NCBI GenBank assembly: GCA_037129925.1
Contig: JBAXTZ010000007.1
Location: forward strand, 22,854 to 86,853
Length of the DNA stretch: 64,000 nucleotides
Origin: JBAXTZ01 sp037129925
GTDB taxonomy: Bacteria > Bacillota > Negativicutes > JBAXTZ01
Direction of reading: 5' to 3'
The notes under the pieces are model-generated. The model was not told where the DNA came from. It ran no database searches and was given only the letters and a program-made list of their open reading frames with translations. The position numbers and the translations under genes were made by a program. Below are positions 12,501 to 18,438 of this stretch, piece after piece. Position 1 is the stretch's first letter. The number at the start of each line of letters is the position of its first letter.

Positions 12501-14586
12501 CAATACCGCCGGCATAAACGCCATAACTATTATTGCTGCTACTCCGGATTGTCGTAGCGTCAACGACCGCGATGTTTATCCCAGCGCTATTCCGGTTGGC
12601 GCCAGCAACTCCGCCGGCAAATACATAGCCAGTGCCGGTGCTGCTACCGTTAACTTCCGAGCCGCTTACCGTGACGTTGCTGATAGTTCCGGATTTGTTC
12701 TCTCCGGCCACGCCGCCGATATACACCGTTCCGCCGGAAGTACTACTGCCGTTTAGCGTTGCCCCGTTAACCGAAATGCCAGAAATTACACTGGTATAGT
12801 TATTATGCCCGGCGATTGCGCCGATAGAAACTTCAAGATCATTGCTGCCGCTTATTATTACGTTTGTCAAATTTAGGTTACTGATTGTAGCATCGCTGCC
12901 GCTAATATAACCGAACAAGCCGACATACTTTGCGGTACTGTTTATGAATAAATTGCTCAGGGTATTATTACCACCCGTCAGATTAGACCCGCCTGTAAAT
13001 TTACCTGTGAACGGAATAGCCGCGTTACCCATCGGCGAAAATCCGGCAGTTACCCCGGCGTTGATGTTCCAGCCGCTCGTTGCCGCAGCGTTGATATCTT
13101 TTCCCAATGCGAAATTTTGGTTCCACAGTACCGAAGTATTACTGATCGCTGCCAGTGATTTAACAGCTGCATTATCGCCCGACAATCCCAAACTGTTCAC
13201 CAGCATATAAACAGTTCCATGTCCGGGTGCTGCGCTGATAAATGGCGCGTAATTTGTCTGCCCCGTTTCCATATAGTTTACTGGATTGTAATAAATTTTA
13301 ACATTGCCACCGGTAGCGGCAGTGTTCAGATAAACTCCGGCTCCGGTGAAATTTATCGCGCCACTACCAGTTCCGGTATTATCCGCCTTAAGTGTAATGC
13401 TTCCGGCTCCGGCAGTATTTATGATGTTGTTAAAAATATTTACATCGTTATAAGCGGAAAGTGTCAAACTGTTATTGGTAGTCCAGCTGACAACGTCATA
13501 TACATTAACATTTCCGGCACCGGCGGTTACATGCGTCCCGCTTTGGCTCAAAATCACCATGTTCTGCGAATTCAAATTGTCTCCGAGTACGGTGCCACTC
13601 ATGTCAGAACTCGTTCCGCCGATATTAAAATCAGCCGGATCGATCAGCCATGTTCCACCCGTTCCGCTAACTGCTCCGGCGTTGACTACCGCGCTATCGA
13701 GCCCGGTTATTTTCGCGGCAGAAGTCTCTATTAATCCGCCACGTGCGATTAGCGTAGCTTTGGATATATCAAGTGAACCGTTCACTTGATCGGCGATAAC
13801 TGAAATCACCCCGCCGCTCCCGTCAATTGTAGTGGCTTTGATCAAACCTCCGACATTTATCGCGGTTGCGCCCTTAATCTCCACCAATCCACCGGATGCA
13901 AAAATACTGCCTTGCATATTGATTGTGCCGTTACGTTCGCTGGTATTAATCATCCCGGTTTGCATAAATGCCAATGGGTCAACGTGCGAAGTGGTGGCGA
14001 TTAGTCCGGCGACGTTGATTTGCGCGCCCGGCGCGAACAACATTCCATTCGGATTCGACAAATAGACTTGCCCGTTGGCGTTCAGCTGCCCATAGATGGC
14101 GGTCGGGTTGTTTCCCAATATCCTATTGAGCGCAACAGCGCTGGAATTCGGCTGCTGAAAATTGACTGCTTCATGCTTGGCAATGTCAAAACTTGTCCAG
14201 TCAATCGCCGCCCGTTGCGTACTTTGCACAATATTGGTAACTGCACCGGATTGAGCAATCGTTGCCTGCCCGCCAACAACTACACCGCCTTCCGGCGCAG
14301 CATTTACAGCCGCCAATTGCCAGCCGCCAGCCGCTATATCCACGGAATAAGGCGCGACGATTAGCCCGGCGGCAAGGGCGGCCGCTGCCCATTCTTTGGT
14401 GTGGGCTTTTAGTCCAGAGTTCAGAGTTCTGAGTCCAGAGTTAATGGAGCGGGCGAAATTCTGACATTTCTCTCTGGCAACTTCGGCCACTTTGGCACCC
14501 GCCCTCGTCACTGACCGGGCGAAACATTTCATCCACTGCGGCAGCACTCGCAACATTTGCCGTCTAATTTTTCTGCTCAGCTTCAT
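1..14586 (-). CDS. Giant two-partner-secretion exoprotein (filamentous haemagglutinin-like), 5' 4862 codons
   Basis: Surface or secreted adhesin-type protein, expected to cross the outer membrane through a TpsB partner that is not in the window. The frame is open from ATG 14586 (SD GGAGGGTG) to base 1 at every point I translated, and the stop lies outside. Residues 1-66 are a basic, extended n-region, followed by a hydrophobic stretch at about 67-82, as in long TPS signal peptides. Residues about 100-230 form the haemagglutination-activity (TPS) domain, with DWTSFDI (129-135), QPNSSAVALNRI (145-156) and YLSNPNG (175-181). The rest is beta-helix-like: blocks rich in 'NAANNFG.V.VTG' alternate with three GLUG arrays. 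Each array is preceded by a 'FGKDI.A.ATSGWN...GKF.G' module. Large in-frame duplications are listed separately. Many plus-strand open frames here are shadows caused by the repeats. The C-terminal function is unknown because the end is missing. Confidence 0.95.
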   Translation of the reverse strand, partial: MKLSRKIRRQMLRVLPQWMKCFARSVTRAGAKVAEVAREKCQNFARSINSGLRTLNSGLKAHTKEWAAAALAAGLIVAPYSVDIAAGGWQLAAVNAAPEGGVVVGGQATIAQSGAVTNIVQSTQRAAIDWTSFDIAKHEAVNFQQPNSSAVALNRILGNNPTAIYGQLNANGQVYLSNPNGMLFAPGAQINVAGLIATTSHVDPLAFMQTGMINTSERNGTINMQGSIFASGGLVEIKGATAINVGGLIKATTIDGSGGVISVIADQVNGSLDISKATLIARGGLIETSAAKITGLDSAVVNAGAVSGTGGTWLIDPADFNIGGTSSDMSGTVLGDNLNSQNMVILSQSGTHVTAGAGNVNVYDVVSWTTNNSLTLSAYNDVNIFNNIINTAGAGSITLKADNTGTGSGAINFTGAGVYLNTAATGGNVKIYYNPVNYMETGQTNYAPFISAAPGHGTVYMLVNSLGLSGDNAAVKSLAAISNTSVLWNQNFALGKDINAAATSGWNINAGVTAGFSPMGNAAIPFTGKFTGGSNLTGGNNTLSNLFINSTAKYVGLFGYISGSDATISNLNLTNVIISGSNDLEVSIGAIAGHNNYTSVISGISVNGATLNGSSTSGGTVYIGGVAGENKSGTISNVTVSGSEVNGSSTGTGYVFAGGVAGANRNSAGINIAVVDATTIRSSSNNSYGVYAGGIAGWSQGTMTGVTIGNSVVNGGNDQSGISNIGGVAGYNASTISGAAVNCVTVGGSVNAGERNAGGVVGYNYMGNVSSVTVSGGVINVGSSSGQVAVGGIAGRNGTSSYGTTYSSGTISDANLSNVNISGSTSASTAYIGGLVGINGAGPAEGVLGNCTISGSSTSGVVYAGDVRADNLALNNYYVTLTAGNINLSGATVSLVGTNAAIRAANFVTLGATTIGDSLSVNANGEVTQTGGAITAGTAMINAGSNAITLTNAANDFGAVAVTGTSASIRDGNDLTINNSTLSGSFLAQAANSLFVDGDILDNPGVGVTATATLLAGRNVVLYSDSDIISSAGQLNIALNSDSDADKSGAIILLGSGAHLNRLTSNGGNIELKGCGANGDAQYAWGNADYYLYPNYISDGIYTGNAVISAGAGNVKIFGHGSNTIGGAGVDLRGATIAVGSGGTIEINGVGSSSASENNQGIELSGATLQTASGEIALTGVAGNGVNVNGIQMLGTTSIISSSGAIQLSGLQGADSSSLGICVGGDSQPVIVGDGGNPLALYTGDITIAADKQFFEENCGTSVKSIGKLTIKPYTSGANVTVSKEVVGFIDTSYFSGNPAVYRPGFSEISIGDTTNTNNLTVNYNIPAGSSRLSLAASNNITVSASDNFSQLQNVVQMTAGNELNLYYTTMNNTSLTANNVDASVNGNYFGTLAISAQTATIKDINDIILGASTVGSLTLTAIGGSVTVDGASTLAGTNNTIRANNGNLSFTTSGKITVNSGGNLYLAATSGNIINNSTFGADAITLNSGGRYVLWSNKSADTTLGGLSVGTYGTTGTYSSNPPSGTPWTVSPTNSGNWIMFATAGGINITGSLLGFFAGSSYTVNLLSGGTSLGQASVTGNNVYTITYSGTLSSPFMVYVYNLDYGGNAVASYLTGSSYDINRNYLYTDTPSLSTLRTIVGSYSGGHMPYSVTGSNISLVSGVALNVSGDFTIDGNIYTNANNQTYSGAVTAISTATLAATSSGAIHFINNLTATAAPLNIITTGGAINVDGIVNTTGQLLTFNAGSGHITATNSGNDFSILSLSGGQAAITDINGLTLATSTLTDVTDYFGLTLTANGGITQSGALAISGKTTLMDSGNIISLNNVNNNFNHLNLTAASAVIRDANALNLAGTDVGSAGSLQITTGGDLTQGTSSGEKIIGGAVALIATGSINLQSSFNDFNGILGLTAAAARVRQQDNKNLTLGSATITGSGDANGLAIYATIKTISQAPGTNLNVTNWAGFNNPAGTISLLNTGNNFGGTLSVSGYPSDQGPLKAEILAAGPVTLGSCDILGSFSLTAGGNVNQAASSSLHGGITVSAPGFTVDLSRANYIENTVSITGASANIDAGSYGVVIGNMLLGSGNLTLQNYGQISQTGMITAGAVTVGNSGSGYGINLSGANVINGSVSASFSGSGNHAFSLSNSSTTSGQVAVAATSGTLSSVAITYSNAGLNIAEISGSSIASTLNIRAGGAITQTAAITAGSTTINAGSNAITFANTGNDFAILALTGDQTAVSDKNNLTFGLSSLSNLTASAANFTISDYLAATSGITLNAFGSGNTAGYVTFANGKTIAIVSGYATLSSRPLASVATSLITGASRIVGNYTVDDYIDLNNVRNDLSTYAAYQMNQDIDANSSAGFLTIGDDNHKFYGRFDGQNNTISNLLIDQTAQYVGLFGYVGSAATISSLNLSNATITGYKAGGVGYVGGIAGNNMGKLNALSVSGGNISGSGSAGTIYVGGVAGQNYSGTISGATVGALTLSGSGIADNAYLGGVVGYNSAGVTPGTGIVTGFTVSDATLAVNSGTFGTAYVGGVVGFHLSGTISSGSTNSVLLNGSNLLSGNAYVGGIAGCNYSTIRNVSLSNARLSGSSSTGDVFVGGVAGYNYSVQISDVEVDSTTLSGSNVSWGKVYVGGAAGDNIGQISAVRLSADTINGSSTHSRIYVGGVVGRNMNIVGVAASISNVTLNSVSLNGTTVSKDANVSSGMVSVGSVAGENNSSVINGATLSGMTVTGRSTNGTINSGGVAGDNTGTIQSVTLVSSTISADNLSTGAVNVGGVAGASHGTLSGATINGVTVVGNSTSGAVFVGGAMGYNRGLIDSVSISNGMISGSNVSVSAVSVGGVVGYGDYSTISNTTLTNETITGNSTSGYTYVGGAAGQNRTGTITGVILNDCTISGYNISSGAVYVGGVAGFVSGAGASLGNVSLNNATISGDCVSRGYVSIGGIVAVNYSTIGSVTVNNSALNASNSDGDVALGGVAGVNYGTINGAVVLNDDTLSGSSTSGAVYTGDVRGDGQELNNYYVTLTAGNINMSGATVSLNGTNAAIRAANSVTLRAITANQLSVSTIDGDILQAAGTAAAVKIAVSGVATFNVGGSEHNLNVGWYQGSIDAPTDANDFGIIQDTLTFTGIGVHNVTYSNIAVGRVAPNIDYTSGGGTKGTELLIPFIETDYYIHGNAHQSLAEDFNTGAAAINKNVRQDQQGFKFHNLTINAGNGWIYLDTYANNEVSGVFSMTAAGADFSAGGSLVLGGTTIGDSLSVTATGAVTQSGAITVGGAAVINAGNNAITLNNAANNFGTVSVTGGASSLVDVDSIEFGNSTISAGGITVIAGGSIGQNEGTTLTVNGDVVLRTDSGGAGTGTVASGITINLVDPASTAKIYYNPTDYLNPTDFVNITGGNKTGYMLINELGLSGDAATAKSLAAVSNSSGLWNNNYAFGKDIDATATSGWNIDISSGTPVAAGFKPIGNGTAHFTGKFDGFGNTLSNLYINSIRIWPPVWPEAMQYVGMFGYIGANGAIGNLEVRGVRVSSSNIGYVGGLAGYNEGAIRNVTLSNGMLSGTTVNGGIAGYNSGVISEATISGGTIGGNRNGVTVGGVAGDNYGTISNSIVEGVTINSVNTSGPGEVYAGGVVGHNYQGTINGVTVNSTLVSGRSSATAIDGQSATAATINVGGVAGYNQGEITGVTFSSVTISGSNTATGTLYYPGSHVTTGTINAGGVAGQSTGEINGVISVNTMVSGSNATTGTDGSSGSLNAGGVAGQNSGIIGSITLSGGTISNSGSMTGSRISLGTASVGGAAGKNTSGTISGVVISGVAINGAGVNSNNYDAHGSVYAGGVAGSNGTASGGGASISNVTISGGTILGTGGIHDIYVGGVAGYNYGATSNIEITGATIGGNSLNGSICAGGMAGKNIGSINTAMITGGTISSNGNAGSYADTGGAAGYNNGLISGIEITGVTISGAAWSSYVDVGGAIGEGGGTLSGVVISGVTLSGNSSSGAVYVGGGMGSDGSSASGVIVSGVTITGNSSSSDVYVGGGMGLKGFGTNGVVTVTNATIRGNSTSGTVYAGGMAGKNNGGTLSGFEINGGTVSGNSVSGQYADVGGIAGYNSGTISNDTISNITISGSNISGYYVDVGGVTGWNEGGTATISGVTLNSVAMSASSRSSDIFAGGIAGYHGYPNYAGALIDNVTINGATISVNSTAGEVNIGGIVARSTNGAIEGGVINDVTINGSSSSGEVKIGGVVGWAYQGTIVAVTLSGTTLNGGSGAGLVRVGDVQGDAQGLNNVYTVLIAGSIGLSDNTVSLSGTNATINAAGSVVLGAVKTNTLSVSTTDGDILQSPQAAADSKIVVTGTATFSVGGSARNLNVGWYSGLETDPTDANNFGINENSITFTGTGAHNVTYSNIAVGRVVPDIDYTSGGGTKGNELLIPVVGREYFIHGNEHQSLAEDFNTGADAINKNVRQDQQGFKFHNLTINAGTGWIYLNTYANNEVAGALSMTAAGADITVGGALAFAASRISNDMNIVANGAVTQNTAITAGAMIVNAGHNAITLANAGNDFDALRLTGGAAAVVDKDDLTFGAVNLASLNVTTTDGDILQAEGTAAVVKMIISGVATFNVGGSGHSLNVGWYKGHIDSPTDANDFGISKNRINFSGAGVHDVTYSNIAQGRVAPNISYGPGTRGTETLIPLTFVDYYIHGNAHQSLAEDFNTGAAAINKNVRQDQQGFKFHNLTINAGNGWIYLDTYANNEVSGVFSMTAAGADFSAGGSLVLGGTTIGDSLSVTATGAVTQSGAITVGGAAVINAGNNAITLNNAANNFGTVSVTGGASSLVDVDSIEFGNSTISAGGITVIAGGSIGQNEGTTLT
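341..1900 (-). repeat. Tandem 780-base (260-codon) module pair in the exoprotein
   Basis: The stretch from about 341 is repeated from about 1121 with the same order of segments: 'NAGNGWIYL', 'QQGFKFHNL', a domain ending near 760/1540, and a 'GDILQ'-type block. The period of 780 bases is a multiple of three. A third, single copy lies at 4901-5320. Similarity is clear but diverged, so these are older duplications than the 513-base pair. Confidence 0.7.
1860..4090 (-). repeat. GLUG-type repeat array 3 in the exoprotein
   Basis: This is the longest GLUG array, with about fifteen units of the GG[IV]AGYN type. It begins after a 'YVGMFGYIGA' segment near 4060-4090. An example unit is 'FAGGIAGYHGYPNYAGALI' near 2045-2095. 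The array keeps the same frame as the rest of the protein. Confidence 0.8.
4561..5073 (-). repeat. Copy B of a near-identical in-frame duplication
   Basis: Partner of bases 1-513. It codes for the linker between the 'INAGNGWIYLDTYAN' module and the 'GGSIGQNEGTTLT' segment. The near-identity contrasts with the diverged flanks, pointing to recent duplication or gene conversion inside the gene. Confidence 0.97.
5560..7440 (-). repeat. GLUG-type repeat array 2 in the exoprotein
   Basis: Roughly twelve consecutive GLUG-like units (GG[VI]AGYN...I..V) can be read on the minus strand. The array opens with a 'YVGLFGYVGS' segment near 7380-7440 and closes in a 'YTGDVRGDGQ'-like module near 5560. The units differ from one another, so this is an old expansion and not a recent tandem copy. 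Confidence 0.8.
11990..12960 (-). repeat. GLUG-type repeat array 1 in the exoprotein
   Basis: On the minus strand this codes for successive units of the form 'GGVAGYN.GTI..VTVSG', the GLUG motif, each about 45-55 residues long. It is the array nearest the N-terminus and follows a 'LGKDINA.ATSGWN' module. GLUG repeats occur in large bacterial surface proteins; their exact role is not known. Confidence 0.8.
14411..14442 (-). repeat. Heptamer tandem repeat inside the exoprotein signal region
   Basis: Read on the minus strand this is AACTCTG-GACTCAG-AACTCTG-AACTCTG-GACT, four and a half units of a seven-base repeat. Three units equal seven codons, giving the near-repeat NSGLRTL-NSGLK at residues 49-60. 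Loss or gain of one unit would shift the frame of the whole gene. Confidence 0.8.
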
Positions 14587-14627
14587 AATCACCCTCCACA
14601 CTCAACCTCGGTACCTTACCAAAACGC

Positions 14628-14697
14628 AAAACAACAGACACCTGTGCAATTACACAGATTCTGTTGTTTTTAAAAACTTATAAAACAGCAATTGCAC
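14628..14697 (-). promoter_or_regulatory. Structured 5' leader with alternative hairpins upstream of the exoprotein
   Basis: In the leader RNA an 11-base perfect stem joins 14660-14670 to 14628-14638. It encloses a second hairpin formed by CTGTG and CACAG (14653-14657 with 14642-14646). One arm region (14644-14651) can pair instead with 14690-14697 over eight bases, so two folds compete. The hairpins lie 42-111 bases upstream of the start codon. It does not match a riboswitch class I know. Confidence 0.55.
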
Positions 14698-14725
14698 CGG
14701 CGTCCAATCCATTTACGCCTCCGAT

Positions 14726-14756
14726 AAAAAAGACCACAGGAAAAAATCCCATGACC
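14726..14756 (-). terminator. Premature terminator (attenuator) in the exoprotein leader
   Basis: Nine-pair stem with several G-U pairs (14748-14756 with 14732-14740), then six Ts at 14731-14726 in the minus direction. It lies only about 20-50 bases after the predicted transcription start and there is no upstream gene on this strand for it to end, so it would act as an attenuator. Confidence 0.55.
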
Positions 14757-14784
14757 TTCAGTCTATCTGATCAGCAATAATCCG

Positions 14785-14814
14785 ATTATATACCGACATA
14801 AATTAAATTGTCAA
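14785..14814 (-). promoter_or_regulatory. Consensus promoter of the exoprotein gene
   Basis: TTGACA at 14814-14809 and TATAAT at 14790-14785 on the minus strand, with an 18-base spacer. The predicted leader is about 190 bases. Confidence 0.8.
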
Positions 14815-14832
14815 TATTTGAAACAAGAATTG

Positions 14833-14861
14833 TTGGCGAGCTGTCCGCAATATGCTATTAT
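14833..14861 (+). promoter_or_regulatory. Promoter of the class C beta-lactamase-like gene
   Basis: TTGGCG (14833-14838), 17-base spacer, TATTAT (14856-14861), about 33 bases before the start codon. The same TTGGCG-N17-TAYTAT form precedes the acid phosphatase gene at 19839. Confidence 0.55.
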
Positions 14862-14894
14862 TAGTTTACAGAGCAGTTCTCCGGAGGCTTTATT

Positions 14895-16109
14895 ATGCGA
14901 TTATTTTTGCTGTTGCCAGTATTGGCTTTGATGATATTTATTAATAGCGCTTGCACAAGCGCCGCCGAAATAGCGGTTGCCGACAAGTGGCAACGCTTCG
15001 ATAGCGAAATTTCACCACGCCTCGCCTACTTCAAAACTCCCGGCGCGGCAGTTGCCGTTGTCGATAACGGCAAACTGGTATTGTGCAAAGGCTACGGTTT
15101 GCGCAACATAAATAAAAAGCTACCAGTTGACGAGCGCACTTGTTTTCAACTGGCCAGCATCAGCAAATTTATTTTGGCGCTGACCGCTGGGACTTTAGTT
15201 GATAGCGGCGCGCTTGATTGGAACATTCCGGCCAAGCGTTATTATCCACAATTAGACCTATCGGATGCTAAAGTCGAGAACCAAGCCACACTCGCCGATT
15301 TACTCAGTCACCAATCCGGCTTGAAAAGTTTTGACGGTGATGACTGGAGTGCAGCTGGTTACAATAAAACTGAAATTCTGGCACGCACCAAATATCTGCA
15401 ACTGGCAAATTTCCGCACCCGCGCCCAATACTCCAATGTCGGCTTTCTGCTCGCCGGCGAAGCAGTCGGCGGAGCTTATTCTTCGACTTGGGAACAAGCA
15501 GTTACCGACAAGTTATTCAAACCGTTAAAAATGTCCGACTCTGCCACTCATTCTACTAATCCGGCTTATCTTTCCACCCACAGTAATTTTGCCAAACACT
15601 ATACTTTTGATTTTTGCAAAAAAGTGAACACGCCGGAGCCGATGACCAACTTCGACCCGCTCGGTCCGGCCGGAACGATGGCTTCGACCGCCAGCGACAT
15701 GAGCAAACTGCTGCTGATGCTAACTAATGGCGGTTATTATGACAATCAGCAAATTCTTCGTTCCAGTACCATTACTGATATTTACACCCCGCAAATAATT
15801 AACACTTACGGCGGTCCGGAGGGATTCTCGAACGGCAACAACGGCTTGGGTTGCAACAGCTATCTATTTAACAACCAGACTGTAGTCGAGAAAGACGGCG
15901 TGCTAAACGGCACCTGTTCAGTCATCTCGCTGATACCGGCTACTAATTCCGGCATTGTCGTCTTGTGCAACACCGATATGATTGATTTTCGCGGCGCCGT
16001 TCGCGAATTGTTTTTGGAATACGTTCTCGGTTCCACCGGGAGAAATTTGCAAGAAATAAACTACTTTACACCTTGGCGCATTGAGTCGGGCAGCTCCGTC
16101 AGTTATTAA
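14895..16109 (+). CDS. Exported serine hydrolase, class C beta-lactamase/PBP-like family
   Basis: Member of the beta-lactamase (PF00144) fold. It probably acts on a D-Ala peptide, ester or amide in the periplasm; the substrate cannot be told from sequence. Residues 1-24 form a signal peptide; Cys20 lies in a poor lipobox, so ordinary cleavage is more likely. All three active-site motifs are present: S88-I-S-K91, Y179-S-N181 and K333-D-G335. 'LLSHQSGL' (136-143) is also typical of the family. SD GGAGG lies just upstream of the ATG. The gene is monocistronic and ends 11 bases inside the convergent TPR/WD40 gene. Length (404) is normal for the family. A second family member lies at 53470-55404. 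Confidence 0.9.
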   Translation: MRLFLLLPVLALMIFINSACTSAAEIAVADKWQRFDSEISPRLAYFKTPGAAVAVVDNGKLVLCKGYGLRNINKKLPVDERTCFQLASISKFILALTAGTLVDSGALDWNIPAKRYYPQLDLSDAKVENQATLADLLSHQSGLKSFDGDDWSAAGYNKTEILARTKYLQLANFRTRAQYSNVGFLLAGEAVGGAYSSTWEQAVTDKLFKPLKMSDSATHSTNPAYLSTHSNFAKHYTFDFCKKVNTPEPMTNFDPLGPAGTMASTASDMSKLLLMLTNGGYYDNQQILRSSTITDIYTPQIINTYGGPEGFSNGNNGLGCNSYLFNNQTVVEKDGVLNGTCSVISLIPATNSGIVVLCNTDMIDFRGAVRELFLEYVLGSTGRNLQEINYFTPWRIESGSSVSY

Positions 16110-18435
16110 CTGCCAGCGCCGATACGTCCCAAAGCATAACTGCTTCCTGGCTGCTACCGCTCGCCAAATATTTTCCATCCGGACTAAATGCCAGCGAATG
16201 ATAATAACTAAACACGCCGGTTAGTGTTGCTAGGCATTTTCGCTCCGCAACCGACCAAATTTTTACATCATCCCGGCTGCCGCTGGCTAGATATTTCCCA
16301 TCCGGACTAAACGCCACAGTTGCCACAAAATCATTATGCTCGGTTAGCGTAGCCAGGCAACTCCGCTCGGCAACATTCCACAATTTAACCGTTTTGTCAT
16401 CGCTGCTACTGGTGAGATATTCACCATCCGGACTAAAGGCAATCGCATCAATGAAATCATCGTGTCCAACCAGCGTTGCCGCGCAACTATTATCAACAAT
16501 GTTCCAAAGTTTAATCGTTTTGTCGCTACTGCCGCTCGCCAGATACCGTCCAGCCGGATCAAATGCCAGCGTCGTGACGATGCCGCCATCTTCGTTCAGA
16601 GTTGCAAAACAGCGCCGGTCGGCGACGTTCCATAATTTTAGCGTGCCATCCCAGCTGCCGCTCGCCAGATAACTTCCATCCGGACTGAACGCTACTGCAT
16701 CAACCGTGTCGATATGGTCAGTCATTGTTACGACGCATTGTTTTATTGCCAAGTCCCATATTTTTACAGTTTTGTCCTCGCTGCCGCTCGCCAGATACCT
16801 GCCGTTCGGGCTAAACGTCACCACTTTAACATAAGCGCTGTGTCCTGATAACGTTGCCACGCATGCCCGGCTTTCGACATCCCAGATTTTAATTGTTTTA
16901 TCATCACTGCCACTTGCCAGGTATCTGCCATCCGGACTGAAAGCCACGGAGCCCACAAAATCGGTATGACCATTTAATGCTGCATTTCCCGCCGCCAACC
17001 AAATTTTATCCGTAAGGCTAAGTGCGTTGTTATCGATTGACAGCGCATTTTCTGTATATACCGCCGCTTCGGATATTTTTCCCAATGCCACTTTGTTTCG
17101 CGCCGACAGTACGTAAGTCGCAACATCCAGCGGATTATTTTTTATCAACTGCTCACAGACCACATCAGAATCAGAATATTGCCTCATGTCGTTTAGCAGC
17201 CGTGCATATTCCGACAACGCCATTTCATTATCCGGCGCAAATTTCAATGCAAACCCCAGATCATAGACCGCGGCATCATACTTGCCGTATTTTGCCAGCG
17301 CCTGGGCGCGCAACAAATAATCACTATAGTTTTTTGAACCGGCGCCCACTGCCTGACTTTGCAGCGGCGCGTAAACCGAACCGTACAACTGTAACGCGTC
17401 ATAATAACGGGCGTTATCCCAGGCATAATCGGCTTGACCAATAACATATCTGTCATCATTGGTCAGTTTAATCAGCAGGCTATAGTCGGCAACAGCCGCG
17501 TCGTATTGATTAAGCAACTGCTCTAAAAAAAGCCGCTGTAAAACCAAATCCGGGTTCTCCGGGTCGTTTTTGATCATCTGGCTAAAATAGCCCAACTTTT
17601 GCTGGTCGGTGGCATTTGCCAACACCTTGTCCCAAATCGCATTATCTTTGGGATTTATCGACAAAGCTTTTAAATAGTCTGCAGTCGCCGCCTCGTAAGT
17701 GGCATCGGCTAATTCCTCTATTTTCGCCCGTTCGATATAGGCATCATAATAATTAGCATCCAAACTAATCGCTTTATCAAAACATTTCAAAGAAAGATTG
17801 TTGTTGCCAGCCGTCGAAAATTCCAGCGCTTTGTTGTACCAGGCCTGCGCGGAAATATTATATTGCTTGTTCGACAGCGCGATAACCTGCTGCTCGGACT
17901 TGGCAATTTTTGCTACTACCGCTTTTTTTTGTTCAGCAGTGGTCGCTGCCGCAAAATCGGTTTTTAGTTGGGCAATATCTGCAAACAGTTCCTTGACTTC
18001 GGCCTGGGTCTGGGCATACTGTTTAGATGCGTCCGCTTGCTGAAGCGCGTCAATTTTCTTGCTGCGCAGCAAATCAATGTTGCCGGTATTGACCTTCGCT
18101 CTAATTGTGCAAACCACTTTCATACCGACTGGCAGCTTGATTTCCTGATAACTCTTATCCTGAACTTCGACAACACTCGAAGCCAACACGTTAATTTCAT
18201 CGACCGTCACCTGATAGTTTTTGACCTTGGTATAGCTCTCCACCAGCACCCCGGCCTGTTCCGACGCCGAACGCAACGCCTGACTGAGCGCCAGTTTTTT
18301 GGCATTCAGTATCGTTTCATTTTCGCCCATCGTGTATTCACCAGTCGCATTGATTTCTTGGACCTCGGCAAATGCGATGCTGACCGTCATCAGCAACGCC
18401 ACCACAGCGATTAAAATTAAACTAACTATTCTCAT
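16099..18435 (-). CDS. Exported protein with FlgT/LPP20-like N-domain, TPR repeats and WD40 propeller
   Basis: Residues 1-24 are a signal peptide (cleavage after SIAFA). Residues about 25-125 resemble the LPP20/FlgT-type N-domain ('ATGEYTMGENET', 'LVESYTKVKNYQVTVDEI'). About 125-185 is a coiled coil, 190-470 carries TPR-like helices, and 490-775 holds seven WD40 blades with the 'AFSPDGRYLASGSDDKTIK' signature. It is probably a scaffold in the periplasm or on the cell surface; no catalytic motif is visible. It starts 3 bases after the stop of the AAA/DUF4143 gene, so the two are co-transcribed. Its SD is weak, suggesting translation coupled to the gene before it. Confidence 0.85.
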   Translation of the reverse strand: MRIVSLILIAVVALLMTVSIAFAEVQEINATGEYTMGENETILNAKKLALSQALRSASEQAGVLVESYTKVKNYQVTVDEINVLASSVVEVQDKSYQEIKLPVGMKVVCTIRAKVNTGNIDLLRSKKIDALQQADASKQYAQTQAEVKELFADIAQLKTDFAAATTAEQKKAVVAKIAKSEQQVIALSNKQYNISAQAWYNKALEFSTAGNNNLSLKCFDKAISLDANYYDAYIERAKIEELADATYEAATADYLKALSINPKDNAIWDKVLANATDQQKLGYFSQMIKNDPENPDLVLQRLFLEQLLNQYDAAVADYSLLIKLTNDDRYVIGQADYAWDNARYYDALQLYGSVYAPLQSQAVGAGSKNYSDYLLRAQALAKYGKYDAAVYDLGFALKFAPDNEMALSEYARLLNDMRQYSDSDVVCEQLIKNNPLDVATYVLSARNKVALGKISEAAVYTENALSIDNNALSLTDKIWLAAGNAALNGHTDFVGSVAFSPDGRYLASGSDDKTIKIWDVESRACVATLSGHSAYVKVVTFSPNGRYLASGSEDKTVKIWDLAIKQCVVTMTDHIDTVDAVAFSPDGSYLASGSWDGTLKLWNVADRRCFATLNEDGGIVTTLAFDPAGRYLASGSSDKTIKLWNIVDNSCAATLVGHDDFIDAIAFSPDGEYLTSSSDDKTVKLWNVAERSCLATLTEHNDFVATVAFSPDGKYLASGSRDDVKIWSVAERKCLATLTGVFSYYHSLAFSPDGKYLASGSSQEAVMLWDVSALAVNN

Positions 18436-18438
18436 ACG

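Noticed and set aside
29..14392. Numerous plus-strand open frames of 60-250 codons
   Set aside because: They are antisense shadows of the single repeat-rich minus-strand exoprotein frame; they lack SD sites and have skewed Pro/Leu or His/Arg-rich compositions.
14641..14760. c-di-GMP riboswitch in the exoprotein leader
   Set aside because: The leader is structured, but I could not find the conserved c-di-GMP-I or -II aptamer core, so no riboswitch class is claimed.
17022..18414. Plus-strand open frames of 140 and 148 codons over the TPR/WD40 gene
   Set aside because: Antisense to a clear TPR/WD40 protein, with no promoter or SD and no domain.
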